Below, one piece after another: positions 1 to 8,232 of a stretch of 58,036 nt of DNA (its first letter is position 1; each line of letters begins with the position of its first letter). Source of the stretch: Flavobacteriaceae bacterium (GTDB lineage: Bacteria; Bacteroidota; Bacteroidia; Flavobacteriales; Flavobacteriaceae); the NCBI GenBank assembly GCA_018608425.1, contig JABAZL010000097.1, positions 1-58,036 of the forward strand, in the 5' to 3' direction. The notes beneath the pieces were generated by a model, which saw nothing but the letters and a program-made list of their open reading frames with translations, had not been told where the DNA came from and searched no databases. A program made the position numbers and the translations under genes.

Positions 1-1
1 A

Positions 2-475
2 AAAGGGCTTTTTGCCATAGGAGAATGTAGTCATACCGGTCTTCATGGAGCCAATCGACTGGCGTCTAATTCCCTGCTAGAAGCAATTGTTTACGCCCAT
101 AGAGCTGCTGTTTTCTCTGCAAATAGTCTAAACGAACCCATCCTCGATAATTCGTTTTACAACAACATACCGGATTGGGATGGTCAAGAATATTCATCAG
201 AATTGAAACTCGATAAAACTCAAAAACTTTTTAATAATCTACAACAGATTATGAGTGAAAAAGCTGGGATTTTTAAAACAAACAAAGGATTGAAAGAAGC
301 TTCTACAGAATTGAATCTTCTGTATAAAGAAACCCTTGAGTTGTATCAAAAAAACAAACTGACACCTCAGTTATGTGAATTAAGAAATATGGTAAGCGTC
401 GCCTATTTACTAATCAATCAGGCAATAGAAATCAAAGAAAACAAAGGGGTATTTTACAACAACGATTATGCATAA
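2..475 (+). CDS. nadB: L-aspartate oxidase, C-terminal part (truncated by window edge)
   Basis: The frame is open from base 2 and carries the NadB/succinate-dehydrogenase-flavoprotein signature HTGLHGANRLASNSLLEA near its start, followed by the helical C-terminal domain (about 158 residues visible). NadB is the FAD enzyme that oxidises L-aspartate to iminoaspartate, the first step of de novo NAD synthesis in the cytoplasm. The last eight bases (ATGCATAA) overlap the start of nadC, so the two are probably translationally coupled. A later TTG at 203 is internal and is not the start. Function is confident; the catalytic and FAD-binding N-terminus lies outside the window. Confidence 0.93.
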   Translation, partial: KGLFAIGECSHTGLHGANRLASNSLLEAIVYAHRAAVFSANSLNEPILDNSFYNNIPDWDGQEYSSELKLDKTQKLFNNLQQIMSEKAGIFKTNKGLKEASTELNLLYKETLELYQKNKLTPQLCELRNMVSVAYLLINQAIEIKENKGVFYNNDYA

Positions 476-1334
476 AAATCATTTTCTTAAAGATTACAAA
501 AACGAAATTGACTTATTCATAGCTGCTGCTATTAGTGAAGATATTGGAAATGGCGATCATACCAGTCAATCTTGTTTATCGAACAACAACATAAGTAGAG
601 CGAACCTCTTGGTCAAAGAAGCTGGAATAATTGCAGGAGTTGAACTCGCAGAGCATATTTTCAAAACAAAAAATAAAACATTTATTTTTGAGGCAAAAAT
701 AAACGACGGAGCTTGGGTGAATCCAGGTGATGTAGTTTTTACCATCGAAGGGCCGCAGCTTGAATTATTGGCTACAGAACGCTTAGTTCTGAACTGCATG
801 CAACGAATGAGTGGGATCGCTACCCTTACGTACCAAACAGCAGATCTAATAAAACACACCTCTTGCAAACTATTAGACACACGAAAAACAACCCCTAATT
901 TCCGGTATCCTGAAAAATGGGCCGTACGTATTGGAGGAGGGGAAAATCATCGCATGGGCTTATTTGACATGATCATGATCAAAGACAATCATGTAGATTT
1001 TTGTGGCTCAACAGCGGAAGCTTTAACTAAAACAAAAAAATATTTAGAAGCAAATAATCTAAACATACCTGTGATAATCGAAGTTCGAAATCAATCGGAA
1101 ATTAGAGCCTGCTTAGATTTTCCATGGATTCATCGGATTTTACTGGATAATATGAATCCTGAAGTTTTAAAAGAAGGACTTAAAATTATTGATGGAAAAA
1201 TAACAACGGAAGCGTCGGGGAATATAACTAAAGAAACCATTGCAGCGGTCGCAGAGACTGGAGTGGATTATGTTTCTCTGGGAGCTTTAACACATTCAGC
1301 ACGGAATATTGACTTGAGTCTAAAAGCAGTCTAA
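468..1334 (+). CDS. nadC: Nicotinate-nucleotide (quinolinate) pyrophosphorylase
   Basis: Quinolinate phosphoribosyltransferase: converts quinolinate and PRPP to nicotinate mononucleotide, CO2 and PPi. The 288 residues match the usual family length. Substrate-binding residues are visible in LLDTRKTTPNFR (R139, K140), GGGENHRMGLFD (H161, R162) and MIKDNH (K172), in the same register as well-studied NadC enzymes. The ATG overlaps the nadB stop by eight bases; nadA is not visible and would lie upstream or elsewhere. NadE at 22.5 kb completes the route to NAD. It ends 8 bases before the tail of the convergent lipoprotein gene. Confidence 0.97.
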   Translation: MHKNHFLKDYKNEIDLFIAAAISEDIGNGDHTSQSCLSNNNISRANLLVKEAGIIAGVELAEHIFKTKNKTFIFEAKINDGAWVNPGDVVFTIEGPQLELLATERLVLNCMQRMSGIATLTYQTADLIKHTSCKLLDTRKTTPNFRYPEKWAVRIGGGENHRMGLFDMIMIKDNHVDFCGSTAEALTKTKKYLEANNLNIPVIIEVRNQSEIRACLDFPWIHRILLDNMNPEVLKEGLKIIDGKITTEASGNITKETIAAVAETGVDYVSLGALTHSARNIDLSLKAV

Positions 1335-1342
1335 AAACTCTT

Positions 1343-1936
1343 TTACAAATTCAACACTGGATTATAACCCGAAAGATCAATAGCAAACCATTCGAAAGTT
1401 GTGTTTTTGTTTTGAATAGAAATCGGTATTCGTACTCGAATTTTCTTCTTTTCTAATGCCAAAGCATTCAACACATCATCCTCCAATTGCATTTGAAAAA
1501 CATTGCTTCTAGAATAAGTAGATTTAGAAAGGGTGACACCTCCGTTAGCATCAACGATTTCAATATTAACAGGACAAACACTCAAGCAGCGTGGGAATTT
1601 AAAGTCGTTTTCATTAGTAGCAGTTGATTCAAAATAAACACCAACTATATTGCCTTTATCTGAGCCGCTTTTTTCAATCTTAAAATTAGCAGTAACACCC
1701 ATTTGAATAATTGAACCATCTTGAACATTTGCCTCTATTGTATTCGTAGATAGTTTTCCTAAAACAAAATAAGGGGCGACATCCTCCCCAGTAGGCAATT
1801 GCTTCATATCAAAAATCCAACCTGATTGCTCATATACTCCCTGAGCAATTTCTTGAGCTTTACCGCTGGATTTAGAACCTGAACAAGACGATACTAAAAC
1901 CAAGATAAGTACTAAAGGCAGTATTGTATTTTTCAT
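1343..1936 (-). CDS. Putative lipoprotein of unknown function
   Basis: A 197-residue protein with a lipoprotein signal peptide: basic start, hydrophobic stretch at residues 4-15, lipobox ending VSSC with the modified cysteine at residue 18. The mature part is rich in beta-prone segments, with a possible disulfide pair around CLSVCPV (about residues 118-122). I recognise no named family. It is single-gene, convergent with nadC (8-base gap) and divergent from the DUF1338 gene. Export to the periplasm or outer membrane is inferred from the signal; the role is unknown. Confidence 0.8.
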   Translation of the reverse strand: MKNTILPLVLILVLVSSCSGSKSSGKAQEIAQGVYEQSGWIFDMKQLPTGEDVAPYFVLGKLSTNTIEANVQDGSIIQMGVTANFKIEKSGSDKGNIVGVYFESTATNENDFKFPRCLSVCPVNIEIVDANGGVTLSKSTYSRSNVFQMQLEDDVLNALALEKKKIRVRIPISIQNKNTTFEWFAIDLSGYNPVLNL

Positions 1937-1970
1937 GTAAAAAAATTATAGCCTAAAAATACGAAGTTTA

Positions 1971-2000
1971 TTGATCAATAAAAAGTTTGTGTTACATTTA
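1971..2000 (+). promoter_or_regulatory. Promoter for the DUF1338 gene
   Basis: TTG at 1971-1973, a 19-base spacer, then TACATTTA at 1993-2000. This fits the Bacteroidota pattern TTG-N(17-23)-TAnnTTTG except for the last base. It leaves an AT-rich leader of about 35 bases before the ATG at 2039. Confidence 0.5.
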
Positions 2001-2038
2001 CTATATGTCGTGATTAAATTTAAATCCAAATAGAATAA

Positions 2039-2953
2039 ATGCTTATGATTTTTTCAGAACAATCAAATTTAGAATCGATTTTAAATGGGTTATTTCGAAC
2101 TTATTTTGAACGCGTTCCCGATGTTAAAAAGATAACAAATGCAATGATTAAAAAAGGGTGGGTCTCTTCTCAAGAAGACATCATCAACGATCATGTAGCC
2201 TTCAGAACATTAGGTGTAGATAATCTTGGAATAGCATCTTTTGAGAAAATATTTCTTCAACATGGCTATCAAAAGAAAGAGTTCTATTCGTTTAAAGCAA
2301 AAAAACTAGACGCCTATTGGTACGCACCTCCGACTGGTAATTTACCTCGCATTTTTATAAGCGAGCTGCGTGTAAATGACCTCAGTGACAAGGCACAACA
2401 AATTATACATAAATACACCGACTCAATAAAAAGCGATCCTGTTGATTCCATAAACATGAACAAGCCTTCAGAGGTTATTGAATTTTTCGAAAAACCTTTA
2501 TGGAAACTTCCTACTCTCGAAGACTACAACGAGCTATTAAGCGAAAGTGAGTACGCAGCATGGGTGATTTATAATCGGTACTATTTAAATCATTACACCA
2601 TTAGTGTGCACGAATTGCCTCATGGCTATGATCGCCTCGAAAAATTCAATGCATTTTTATCTGAACTAGACATTAAACTTAACGATGCAGGCGGAGTGAT
2701 CAAAACCAGTAAAGACGGATTATTACTTCAAAGCAGTTCGGTTGCAGAAATGATTACTGCAGCATTTGCTGGAAACAAAACACAAAAAATAGCAGGAAGC
2801 TATGTTGAATTTGCCGAACGAAAAGTTCTAGAAGAATTCCAAGACCTAGACCCAGAATTGATTACAGCCAAACACAGAAGGGATGGTTTTGAAACTGCCA
2901 ATGCTGATAAAATTTTTGAAAGCACATTTATAAAGCAAACTAAGAAAAGTTAA
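2039..2953 (+). CDS. DUF1338 protein, 2-oxoadipate dioxygenase/decarboxylase (HglS) family
   Basis: The 304-residue protein has the DUF1338 pattern. Probable iron ligands are visible as H52 in NDHVAFRT, H185 in NHYTISVHEL and E257 in SYVEFAER. Characterised members (HglS of Pseudomonas putida) are non-haem iron enzymes that turn 2-oxoadipate into 2-hydroxyglutarate in D-lysine breakdown. Whether this homologue uses 2-oxoadipate cannot be told from sequence. No other lysine-catabolism gene is nearby, so it is an orphan here. An alternative ATG lies two codons downstream (2045). It ends 3 bases from the convergent pentapeptide gene. Confidence 0.85.
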   Translation: MLMIFSEQSNLESILNGLFRTYFERVPDVKKITNAMIKKGWVSSQEDIINDHVAFRTLGVDNLGIASFEKIFLQHGYQKKEFYSFKAKKLDAYWYAPPTGNLPRIFISELRVNDLSDKAQQIIHKYTDSIKSDPVDSINMNKPSEVIEFFEKPLWKLPTLEDYNELLSESEYAAWVIYNRYYLNHYTISVHELPHGYDRLEKFNAFLSELDIKLNDAGGVIKTSKDGLLLQSSSVAEMITAAFAGNKTQKIAGSYVEFAERKVLEEFQDLDPELITAKHRRDGFETANADKIFESTFIKQTKKS

Positions 2954-2956
2954 GTG

Positions 2957-3523
2957 TTACAAGATTTTAATCCCAAACGAATCCAATAATCCGGGAGTTT
3001 CTGAAAGTGAGAAAGATGCTCCTCTGAGCTTATTATTCTCAACATCTATCTTGATATTAAAAGACGTTAGGAAGTTTACTTTCTGGAGAGTTGTGTTCTC
3101 AAAAACTATTTGTTTGAGGTCACATGAATCGAAAACAGAATTCGTTAAGATAGATTCTGTAAAATCCGTTTCCAAAAAAGTACTCTTTTTGAAAATTGTA
3201 TTTCTCAAGTCAAGCTTATAAAAAGAGGAATAATCTAAGGCAGAATTTATAAATTCGAAGGACAAGCCAATCGAATTTGCGTGATCAAAACGCACTCCCA
3301 AAATTTTACAATCGACAAATTGCACTTCTTGAAAGGTGGCTCTAGAAACCTGAACATTACTAAAATTACATCCTATAAACTCACAAGACTCAAAAATAGC
3401 TTCAGAAAAATTAGTTTTTGAAAAGTCGCAGTTTCTAAACACACAATATTCGTAGCTGAACCCTGATTGGTTTTGCTCTGAGAAATTAGCTTCAAAAGTT
3501 TCTTCTAAAAATGTATCCTTCAA
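2957..3523 (-). CDS. Pentapeptide-repeat protein
   Basis: The 188-residue protein is made of tandem A(D/N)LXX-like five-residue units, with F, L, C or V at the central position every five residues (for example FRNCDFSKTNFSEAIFESC) from about residue 25 to 155. This predicts a right-handed quadrilateral beta helix. No signal peptide or membrane segment is seen, so it is probably cytosolic. The size is near that of Qnr/MfpA DNA-mimic proteins, but I see nothing that assigns such a role. The protein contains no internal methionine, so the start must be the TTG at 3523, only 19 bases after the tRNA-Arg 3' end on the same strand. Confidence 0.82.
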   Translation of the reverse strand: MKDTFLEETFEANFSEQNQSGFSYEYCVFRNCDFSKTNFSEAIFESCEFIGCNFSNVQVSRATFQEVQFVDCKILGVRFDHANSIGLSFEFINSALDYSSFYKLDLRNTIFKKSTFLETDFTESILTNSVFDSCDLKQIVFENTTLQKVNFLTSFNIKIDVENNKLRGASFSLSETPGLLDSFGIKIL

Positions 3524-3542
3524 AACAGAGAAATTAAAAAAG

Positions 3543-3616
3543 TGACCCAGAAGGGATTCGAACCCCTAACCGTCAGAGCCGAAATCTGATATTCTATCCA
3601 GTTGAACTACTGGGCC
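3543..3616 (-). tRNA. tRNA-Arg (anticodon TCG)
   Basis: Read on the minus strand, the 7-bp acceptor stem GGCCCAG/CTGGGTC has one G-U pair and discriminator A. There is a D arm, and a TCAGA/TCTGA anticodon stem around the loop TTTCGGC, giving anticodon TCG (reads CGA and probably other CGN codons). The T loop is TTCGAAT. CCA is not encoded. The length is 74 bases. It has its own strong promoter and lies directly before the pentapeptide gene. Confidence 0.97.
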
Positions 3617-3632
3617 ATTTTAAATAAGAAGA

Positions 3633-3662
3633 CAAACTTAAGGCTATAAATAATGTAAACAA
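3633..3662 (-). promoter_or_regulatory. Promoter of tRNA-Arg (and possibly the pentapeptide gene)
   Basis: On the minus strand: TTG (3660-3662), a 19-base spacer and a perfect TAAGTTTG (3633-3640). This is the full Bacteroidota -33/-7 consensus. The box ends 16 bases before the tRNA 5' end. It is the best consensus promoter seen in the window. Confidence 0.8.
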
Positions 3663-3716
3663 AAAAGATTTACGGGATTTAACACCCAACTTCATTTAAA
3701 TAAATTCGAAAAAAAA

Positions 3717-4169
3717 CTAAGCAGAAAGCAATTGCTTCACCAGGGTCGAAATAGTTTTTCCGTCTGCCTTACCGGCCAATTGTTTACTCGCCATACCCAT
3801 AATCTTTCCCATATCTTTCATACTACTAGCACCCGTCTGAGAAATAATACTTTCAATGACCTTTCCTACTTCTTCTTCAGAAAGTTGCTCTGGTAAAAAA
3901 CGTGCGATAATTTCAGCTTGAGCCTCTTCAGGTTCTGCTAAATCTACACGATTTTGTTCTCTAAAAATTGCTGCGCTATCGCGGCGTTGTTTCACTAATT
4001 TTTGAAGTAATTTTATTTCATCATCTTCCGACATTCCATCCGATGCTCCAGCTTCACTTTTCTGAAGTAATACCGCAGATTTAATCGCACGTAAAGCCTC
4101 TAATGCGAGTGCATTCTTAGCTTTCATTGCTTCTTTAATTTCAGTAGTTAAGTTATCTAATGCTGCCAT
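3717..4169 (-). CDS. GatB/YqeY domain protein
   Basis: A 150-residue YqeY-family protein, related to the tRNA-binding tail domain of GatB. Recognisable segments are EAMKAKNALALEALRAIKSA at the start, the helical middle, and KDMGKIMGMASKQLAGKADG near the end. Its cellular role is not well established; an RNA- or amidotransferase-linked function is only suggested by homology. It follows ftsZ by 12 bases and is the last gene of the division cluster, a typical position in this phylum. Confidence 0.92.
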   Translation of the reverse strand: MAALDNLTTEIKEAMKAKNALALEALRAIKSAVLLQKSEAGASDGMSEDDEIKLLQKLVKQRRDSAAIFREQNRVDLAEPEEAQAEIIARFLPEQLSEEEVGKVIESIISQTGASSMKDMGKIMGMASKQLAGKADGKTISTLVKQLLSA

Positions 4170-4181
4170 ATCTGTTTTTGT

Positions 4182-6185
4182 TTAATCTACGTTATCGTGT
4201 AAAAAAGAATTGTTTGAACGGAATTGAATATCTTCGTTGCTATCCGTATCTAAAGTCATTTGCGAATTTCCGCTTGCCTCGGGAGCAGCATCAATATCAA
4301 AGCCCATACGTTTGTATGCAGGTTGCTTTTCCATCTCTTCAATTCTGTTGATGTTATTCTTAAAAGTGTAATTGAACTTTTTTAGTTGTTCTTTCCTTTT
4401 TTCGTTTTCTGAGTTCACGCTCTCATCAATTGAACGATCAAAAGGATTGGAATCATGAACCTGGGTAGTTTCATCTGGAACACTTTCTTTGGTTACTACC
4501 TTATACTCTACATCTATATCGTTGAGTTTGCCTTCACTTACAGGTGATAACAATTCTTCTAAAGGTTCTGTTTCTTCTAATTGAAATACGGTAGGCACTT
4601 CTTCAACAGCAGTTTCTGTAACTGGAACTTGAATTTCAGAAATAACTATAGGTTCTTCCACCTGAATCGACTGAACTTCAGGTGCTTCTGTTTTTGCAAG
4701 CGGTAAGTCAAATTCAAAACTGATTTGATTTTCTTCCTCCGGCTCTGGAGTAAGATGTTCCGCATCAATAACCTCAATATCCCGGACGTTTACTACTTCA
4801 TTGATAACAAACTCTTGTTCTTCTTCTATTTCAGGTTTTTCTTCAAGTACAAACGAAGGTGAAATGAATTCGGGTTCAATTTCGATTTCAGCTAAAGGCT
4901 CCTCAACACCCACTTCTTCAAATACAACATCGAGATCCAAAAGTTCTTCGGTTAACAATATCTGCGTATCGTCTGGTATGGTTTTTTGAACAAGTGCCTG
5001 TTCCATTGAAGTTCCGGCAACCTCTTCTGCAAGATCATCTTCTAATGTGAATTTCACAACTGGCTCTTTAATTTCCGAAGGAACAATTGGTGCCGAAAAA
5101 GCTGACGTTGCTTCTTTCTTCTCTGTTAAATCATGAACAAAAGGCTGGTCTTCTTCAAGGGTATGAATTACCTTCTTAGCCTCTGTGTTTACAATCTCGT
5201 GTTGCTGGTCAGAATTGAATCCTGTAGCGATTATGGTTACTGAGATACTATCCCCTAATTCCGGGTCATCACCAACTCCCATAATGATGTTGGTATTATT
5301 ACCGGCTTCTGACTGGATAAAGTCATTAATTTCTCCTATCTCATCAATTGTAATTTCTTCTTCACCTGATACAATTAGTAAAAGTACATTTTTACAACCT
5401 GTAATTTTATTGTCGTTCAACAAAGGAGAATCCAATGCTTTTACTATGGATTCTTGCGCTCGATTAGCTCCGGACGCACTTGCTGACCCCATAATAGCGG
5501 AACCACTATTTGTTAAAACAGTTTTGGCATCTTTCAGGTCAATGTTCTGAGTGTAATGATGTGTAATCACCTCTGCAATACCTCTTGCAGCAGTGGCTAA
5601 TACTTCATCTGCTTTTGAGAAACCAGCTTTAAAACCGAGATTTCCATATACCTCTCGAAGCTTATTATTATTGATCACAATTAAAGAATCTACATTATTC
5701 TTTAATTCTTCCATCCCTTTTTGAGCCTGTTCAAGTCTTATTTTACCCTCGAACTGAAATGGCATGGTAACAATCCCTACAGTCAACACGTCTAGATCTT
5801 TTGCCATACGAGCGATTATAGGCGCTGCACCAGTACCTGTACCTCCACCCATTCCGGCAGTGATGAAAACCATTTTGGTTTGCGTAGACAAAAGGGTATG
5901 CAAATCATCATAGCTTTCTTGAGCCGACTGTCTACCCACATCTGGGTTTGCGCCAGCACCAAGGCCTTCTGTAAGAGAAGCTCCTAATTGAATTTTAATT
6001 GGGACAGCACTTTTTTCGAGTGCCTGAGCATCTGTATTACAAACAACAAAATCAACACCCATAATCCCTTGTTGGAACATATAATTGATTGCGTTGCTTC
6101 CACCCCCTCCAACTCCAATGACCTTAATGACATTGCTCTTGTTTTTGGGGAGATCAAAATTTATACCTGTTGTAAATGTGTCCAT
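4182..6185 (-). CDS. ftsZ: Cell division protein FtsZ
   Basis: Tubulin-like GTPase that forms the Z ring. The G-box [11 protein letters not shown] is at residues 24-34, the tubulin signature GGGTGTG at 113-119, and the T7-loop region [11 protein letters not shown] near 215. At 667 residues it is far longer than the roughly 380 of Escherichia coli. The core ends near residue 335 and is followed by about 250 residues of strongly acidic, low-complexity linker. Then come a basic segment ([15 protein letters not shown]), a [11 protein letters not shown] motif and a short terminal peptide. Long tails are usual in this phylum. ftsA lies 16 bases upstream. Confidence 0.98.
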   Translation of the reverse strand: MDTFTTGINFDLPKNKSNVIKVIGVGGGGSNAINYMFQQGIMGVDFVVCNTDAQALEKSAVPIKIQLGASLTEGLGAGANPDVGRQSAQESYDDLHTLLSTQTKMVFITAGMGGGTGTGAAPIIARMAKDLDVLTVGIVTMPFQFEGKIRLEQAQKGMEELKNNVDSLIVINNNKLREVYGNLGFKAGFSKADEVLATAARGIAEVITHHYTQNIDLKDAKTVLTNSGSAIMGSASASGANRAQESIVKALDSPLLNDNKITGCKNVLLLIVSGEEEITIDEIGEINDFIQSEAGNNTNIIMGVGDDPELGDSISVTIIATGFNSDQQHEIVNTEAKKVIHTLEEDQPFVHDLTEKKEATSAFSAPIVPSEIKEPVVKFTLEDDLAEEVAGTSMEQALVQKTIPDDTQILLTEELLDLDVVFEEVGVEEPLAEIEIEPEFISPSFVLEEKPEIEEEQEFVINEVVNVRDIEVIDAEHLTPEPEEENQISFEFDLPLAKTEAPEVQSIQVEEPIVISEIQVPVTETAVEEVPTVFQLEETEPLEELLSPVSEGKLNDIDVEYKVVTKESVPDETTQVHDSNPFDRSIDESVNSENEKRKEQLKKFNYTFKNNINRIEEMEKQPAYKRMGFDIDAAPEASGNSQMTLDTDSNEDIQFRSNNSFLHDNVD

Positions 6186-6201
6186 GTACTTTAAATTTTA
6201 A

Positions 6202-7512
6202 TTATGCTTTATCCAAAAATTCCTTAAACTTATCCGTCCATTTTTCAAAAATGGATTTCCTTCCCAAAGGAAGTTGCGTGTCTATTTCGTTACTCACCCC
6301 CTCTTCTTCTGAATTCACTTCTTCTGCAAGATCGGCTTCATCATGAGTCGGTGCGTTCTCAAGTGCATTCATAAGCAAACCAACTGCAGTTGAAAATGTA
6401 GGGCTAGTTGTTTGTGGATCAGAATCTCCAGCCAAATGCTCGTTTGGATATCCTACACGCGTATCCATCCCGGTGATATATTCTACCAACTGCTTAAGGT
6501 GTTTGAGTTGACTTCCACCACCTGTAAGTACAATTCCTGCAATGAGTTTTTTCTTCGGGTCTTCGTGACCGTAATTTTTAATCTCTAAAAAAGCTTGTTC
6601 AATAATTTCAATAACACGAGCATTGATGATTTTTGAAAGTGTTTTCAAAGAAATTTCTTTAGGTTCTCTTCCTCTTAGTCCGGGTATAGAAACAATTTCG
6701 GTTTCTTTATTTTCACCTGGCCAAGCTGAACCAAATTTTACTTTTAAAAGTTCTGCTTGCTTATTAATAATAGAACAACCTTCTTTAACATCTTCGGTAA
6801 TGACGTTTCCTCCGAAAGGAATTACAGCTGTATGACGGATGATACCGTCTTTAAAAACAGCTAAGTCAGTAGTCCCTCCACCGATATCGATCAAGGCAAC
6901 CCCAGCTTCTTTTTCTTCTTGACTTAGAACCGCATCAGAAGATGCAATGGGCTCTAAGGTAACTTTACCCATGGTTAATCCGGCACTTTTAATACATCGC
7001 CCAATATTTCTGATCGAAGAAACTTGACCTACTACCACATGGAAGTTTGCTTCTAAGCGTCCGCCATACATTCCAATAGGTTCTTTTATTTCAGCCTGTC
7101 CGTCGACCTTAAATTCTTGAGGAAGCACATGAATAATCTCTTCCCCGGGAAGCATAACGAGTTTATGAACCTGATTGATTAGTCGATCAATGTCATCTTC
7201 ATCAATTACTTCATCGGCATTTTCACGCGTGATATAATCACTGTGCTGAAGGCTTCGAATGTGCTGCCCAGCGATGCCAACAATTACTTCATCAATAGAA
7301 ACATTTGCTTTTGCTTCTGCTTCTGTAACAGCCGTCTGAATGGACTGAATGGTTTGGGTTATGTTGTTCACTACACCACGATGGACACCTAAGCTTTTAG
7401 ACTTACCAACGCCAAGAACTTCTACTTTACCGTATTCATTCTTTTGCCCAACCATGGCAACGATCTTTGTAGTTCCAATATCTAACCCTACGGATATGTT
7501 TTTACTATTCAT
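6202..7512 (-). CDS. ftsA: Cell division protein FtsA
   Basis: Actin-like ATPase that tethers FtsZ to the membrane and recruits later division proteins. The phosphate-1 motif GLDIGTTKIVAMVG lies at residues 9-22, the phosphate-2 motif IDIGGGTTDLAVF near 204, and the adenosine motif GIVLTGGGSQLKHL near 331. After an acidic stretch, the last 20 residues (RKSIFEKWTDKFKEFLDKA) look like the membrane-binding amphipathic helix. It has 436 residues, normal for the family. It sits 6 bases after ftsQ and 16 before ftsZ. Confidence 0.98.
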   Translation of the reverse strand: MNSKNISVGLDIGTTKIVAMVGQKNEYGKVEVLGVGKSKSLGVHRGVVNNITQTIQSIQTAVTEAEAKANVSIDEVIVGIAGQHIRSLQHSDYITRENADEVIDEDDIDRLINQVHKLVMLPGEEIIHVLPQEFKVDGQAEIKEPIGMYGGRLEANFHVVVGQVSSIRNIGRCIKSAGLTMGKVTLEPIASSDAVLSQEEKEAGVALIDIGGGTTDLAVFKDGIIRHTAVIPFGGNVITEDVKEGCSIINKQAELLKVKFGSAWPGENKETEIVSIPGLRGREPKEISLKTLSKIINARVIEIIEQAFLEIKNYGHEDPKKKLIAGIVLTGGGSQLKHLKQLVEYITGMDTRVGYPNEHLAGDSDPQTTSPTFSTAVGLLMNALENAPTHDEADLAEEVNSEEEGVSNEIDTQLPLGRKSIFEKWTDKFKEFLDKA

Positions 7513-7518
7513 AACGGA

Positions 7519-8232
7519 TTAACTTGATGCAATTACTTGCTGATTGTATTTTAAATTTATTCTTGTAAAATCTGGCTTCTCTTTGACAGCATCCAAATAC
7601 TTACACAATGTTTTTAATTTAACTGCCTTTTGCTCAAAAGAGGTAAACTCACCCCACTCAATAATAAAATCATAGGAACGTATTTTCAACAAATAACCTC
7701 CATCTTGATCTTCAATTTGAACGATTTCTTTCTTTAAAAAATCATCCGCATTTATTTTTTGCATAAAACCAACCAATGCTTCTGTTTGTTTCTCACTTGG
7801 AGTTCCAAAAAAAAGTGGAACATGTGCAGTGAAATGATCCGAAAGCGGAACTTTCACAGCCTCAATATCCACATAATAGGTTTCGTTACCAATAATCCTT
7901 AACAAAGGAATTCGCTCTTTAACACTGACTGTCAACACCCTCGAAGGAGAGGTGAATACCTCTGCATTCCAAACAACAGCATAAGCTTCCAAGCCTGCTT
8001 CAATACTACTCAAAGCTAGGGTATCTTTTACACCAATAGTGGACAATTCTTGGTTTAGTATTAACAATTTATTAACCGTTTCAACATCTAAAAAATCATG
8101 TCGATTTTCAGCAAAAGAAACTTCGACGCGCTCTATTTTTCGTTGATCGTTTCTCCACTGCGCAAAAACAACAGCAACAACAACCAAGGTCAGTATCGAA
8201 ACTAAACCGCCATACTTATAGAGCTTCATCAT
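7519..8232 (-). CDS. ftsQ: Cell division protein FtsQ-like
   Basis: Bitopic division protein with a very short cytoplasmic end, one membrane segment (roughly GLVSILTLVVVAVVFAQW) and a periplasmic POTRA/FtsQ domain. It scaffolds FtsL and partner proteins between early and late division steps. I place the start at the ATG at 8232 (or the next codon, 8229), inside the last codons of murC. The TTG at 8259 would give a longer murC overlap and an unlikely N-terminus. Sequence similarity of FtsQ across phyla is low; the call rests on topology, size (about 237 residues) and the conserved position between murC and ftsA. Confidence 0.9.
   Translation of the reverse strand: MMKLYKYGGLVSILTLVVVAVVFAQWRNDQRKIERVEVSFAENRHDFLDVETVNKLLILNQELSTIGVKDTLALSSIEAGLEAYAVVWNAEVFTSPSRVLTVSVKERIPLLRIIGNETYYVDIEAVKVPLSDHFTAHVPLFFGTPSEKQTEALVGFMQKINADDFLKKEIVQIEDQDGGYLLKIRSYDFIIEWGEFTSFEQKAVKLKTLCKYLDAVKEKPDFTRINLKYNQQVIASS

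Noticed and set aside
5185-5550. 121-codon open frame on the plus strand inside ftsZ
   Set aside because: Antisense to the conserved FtsZ core; no recognisable domain or start context.
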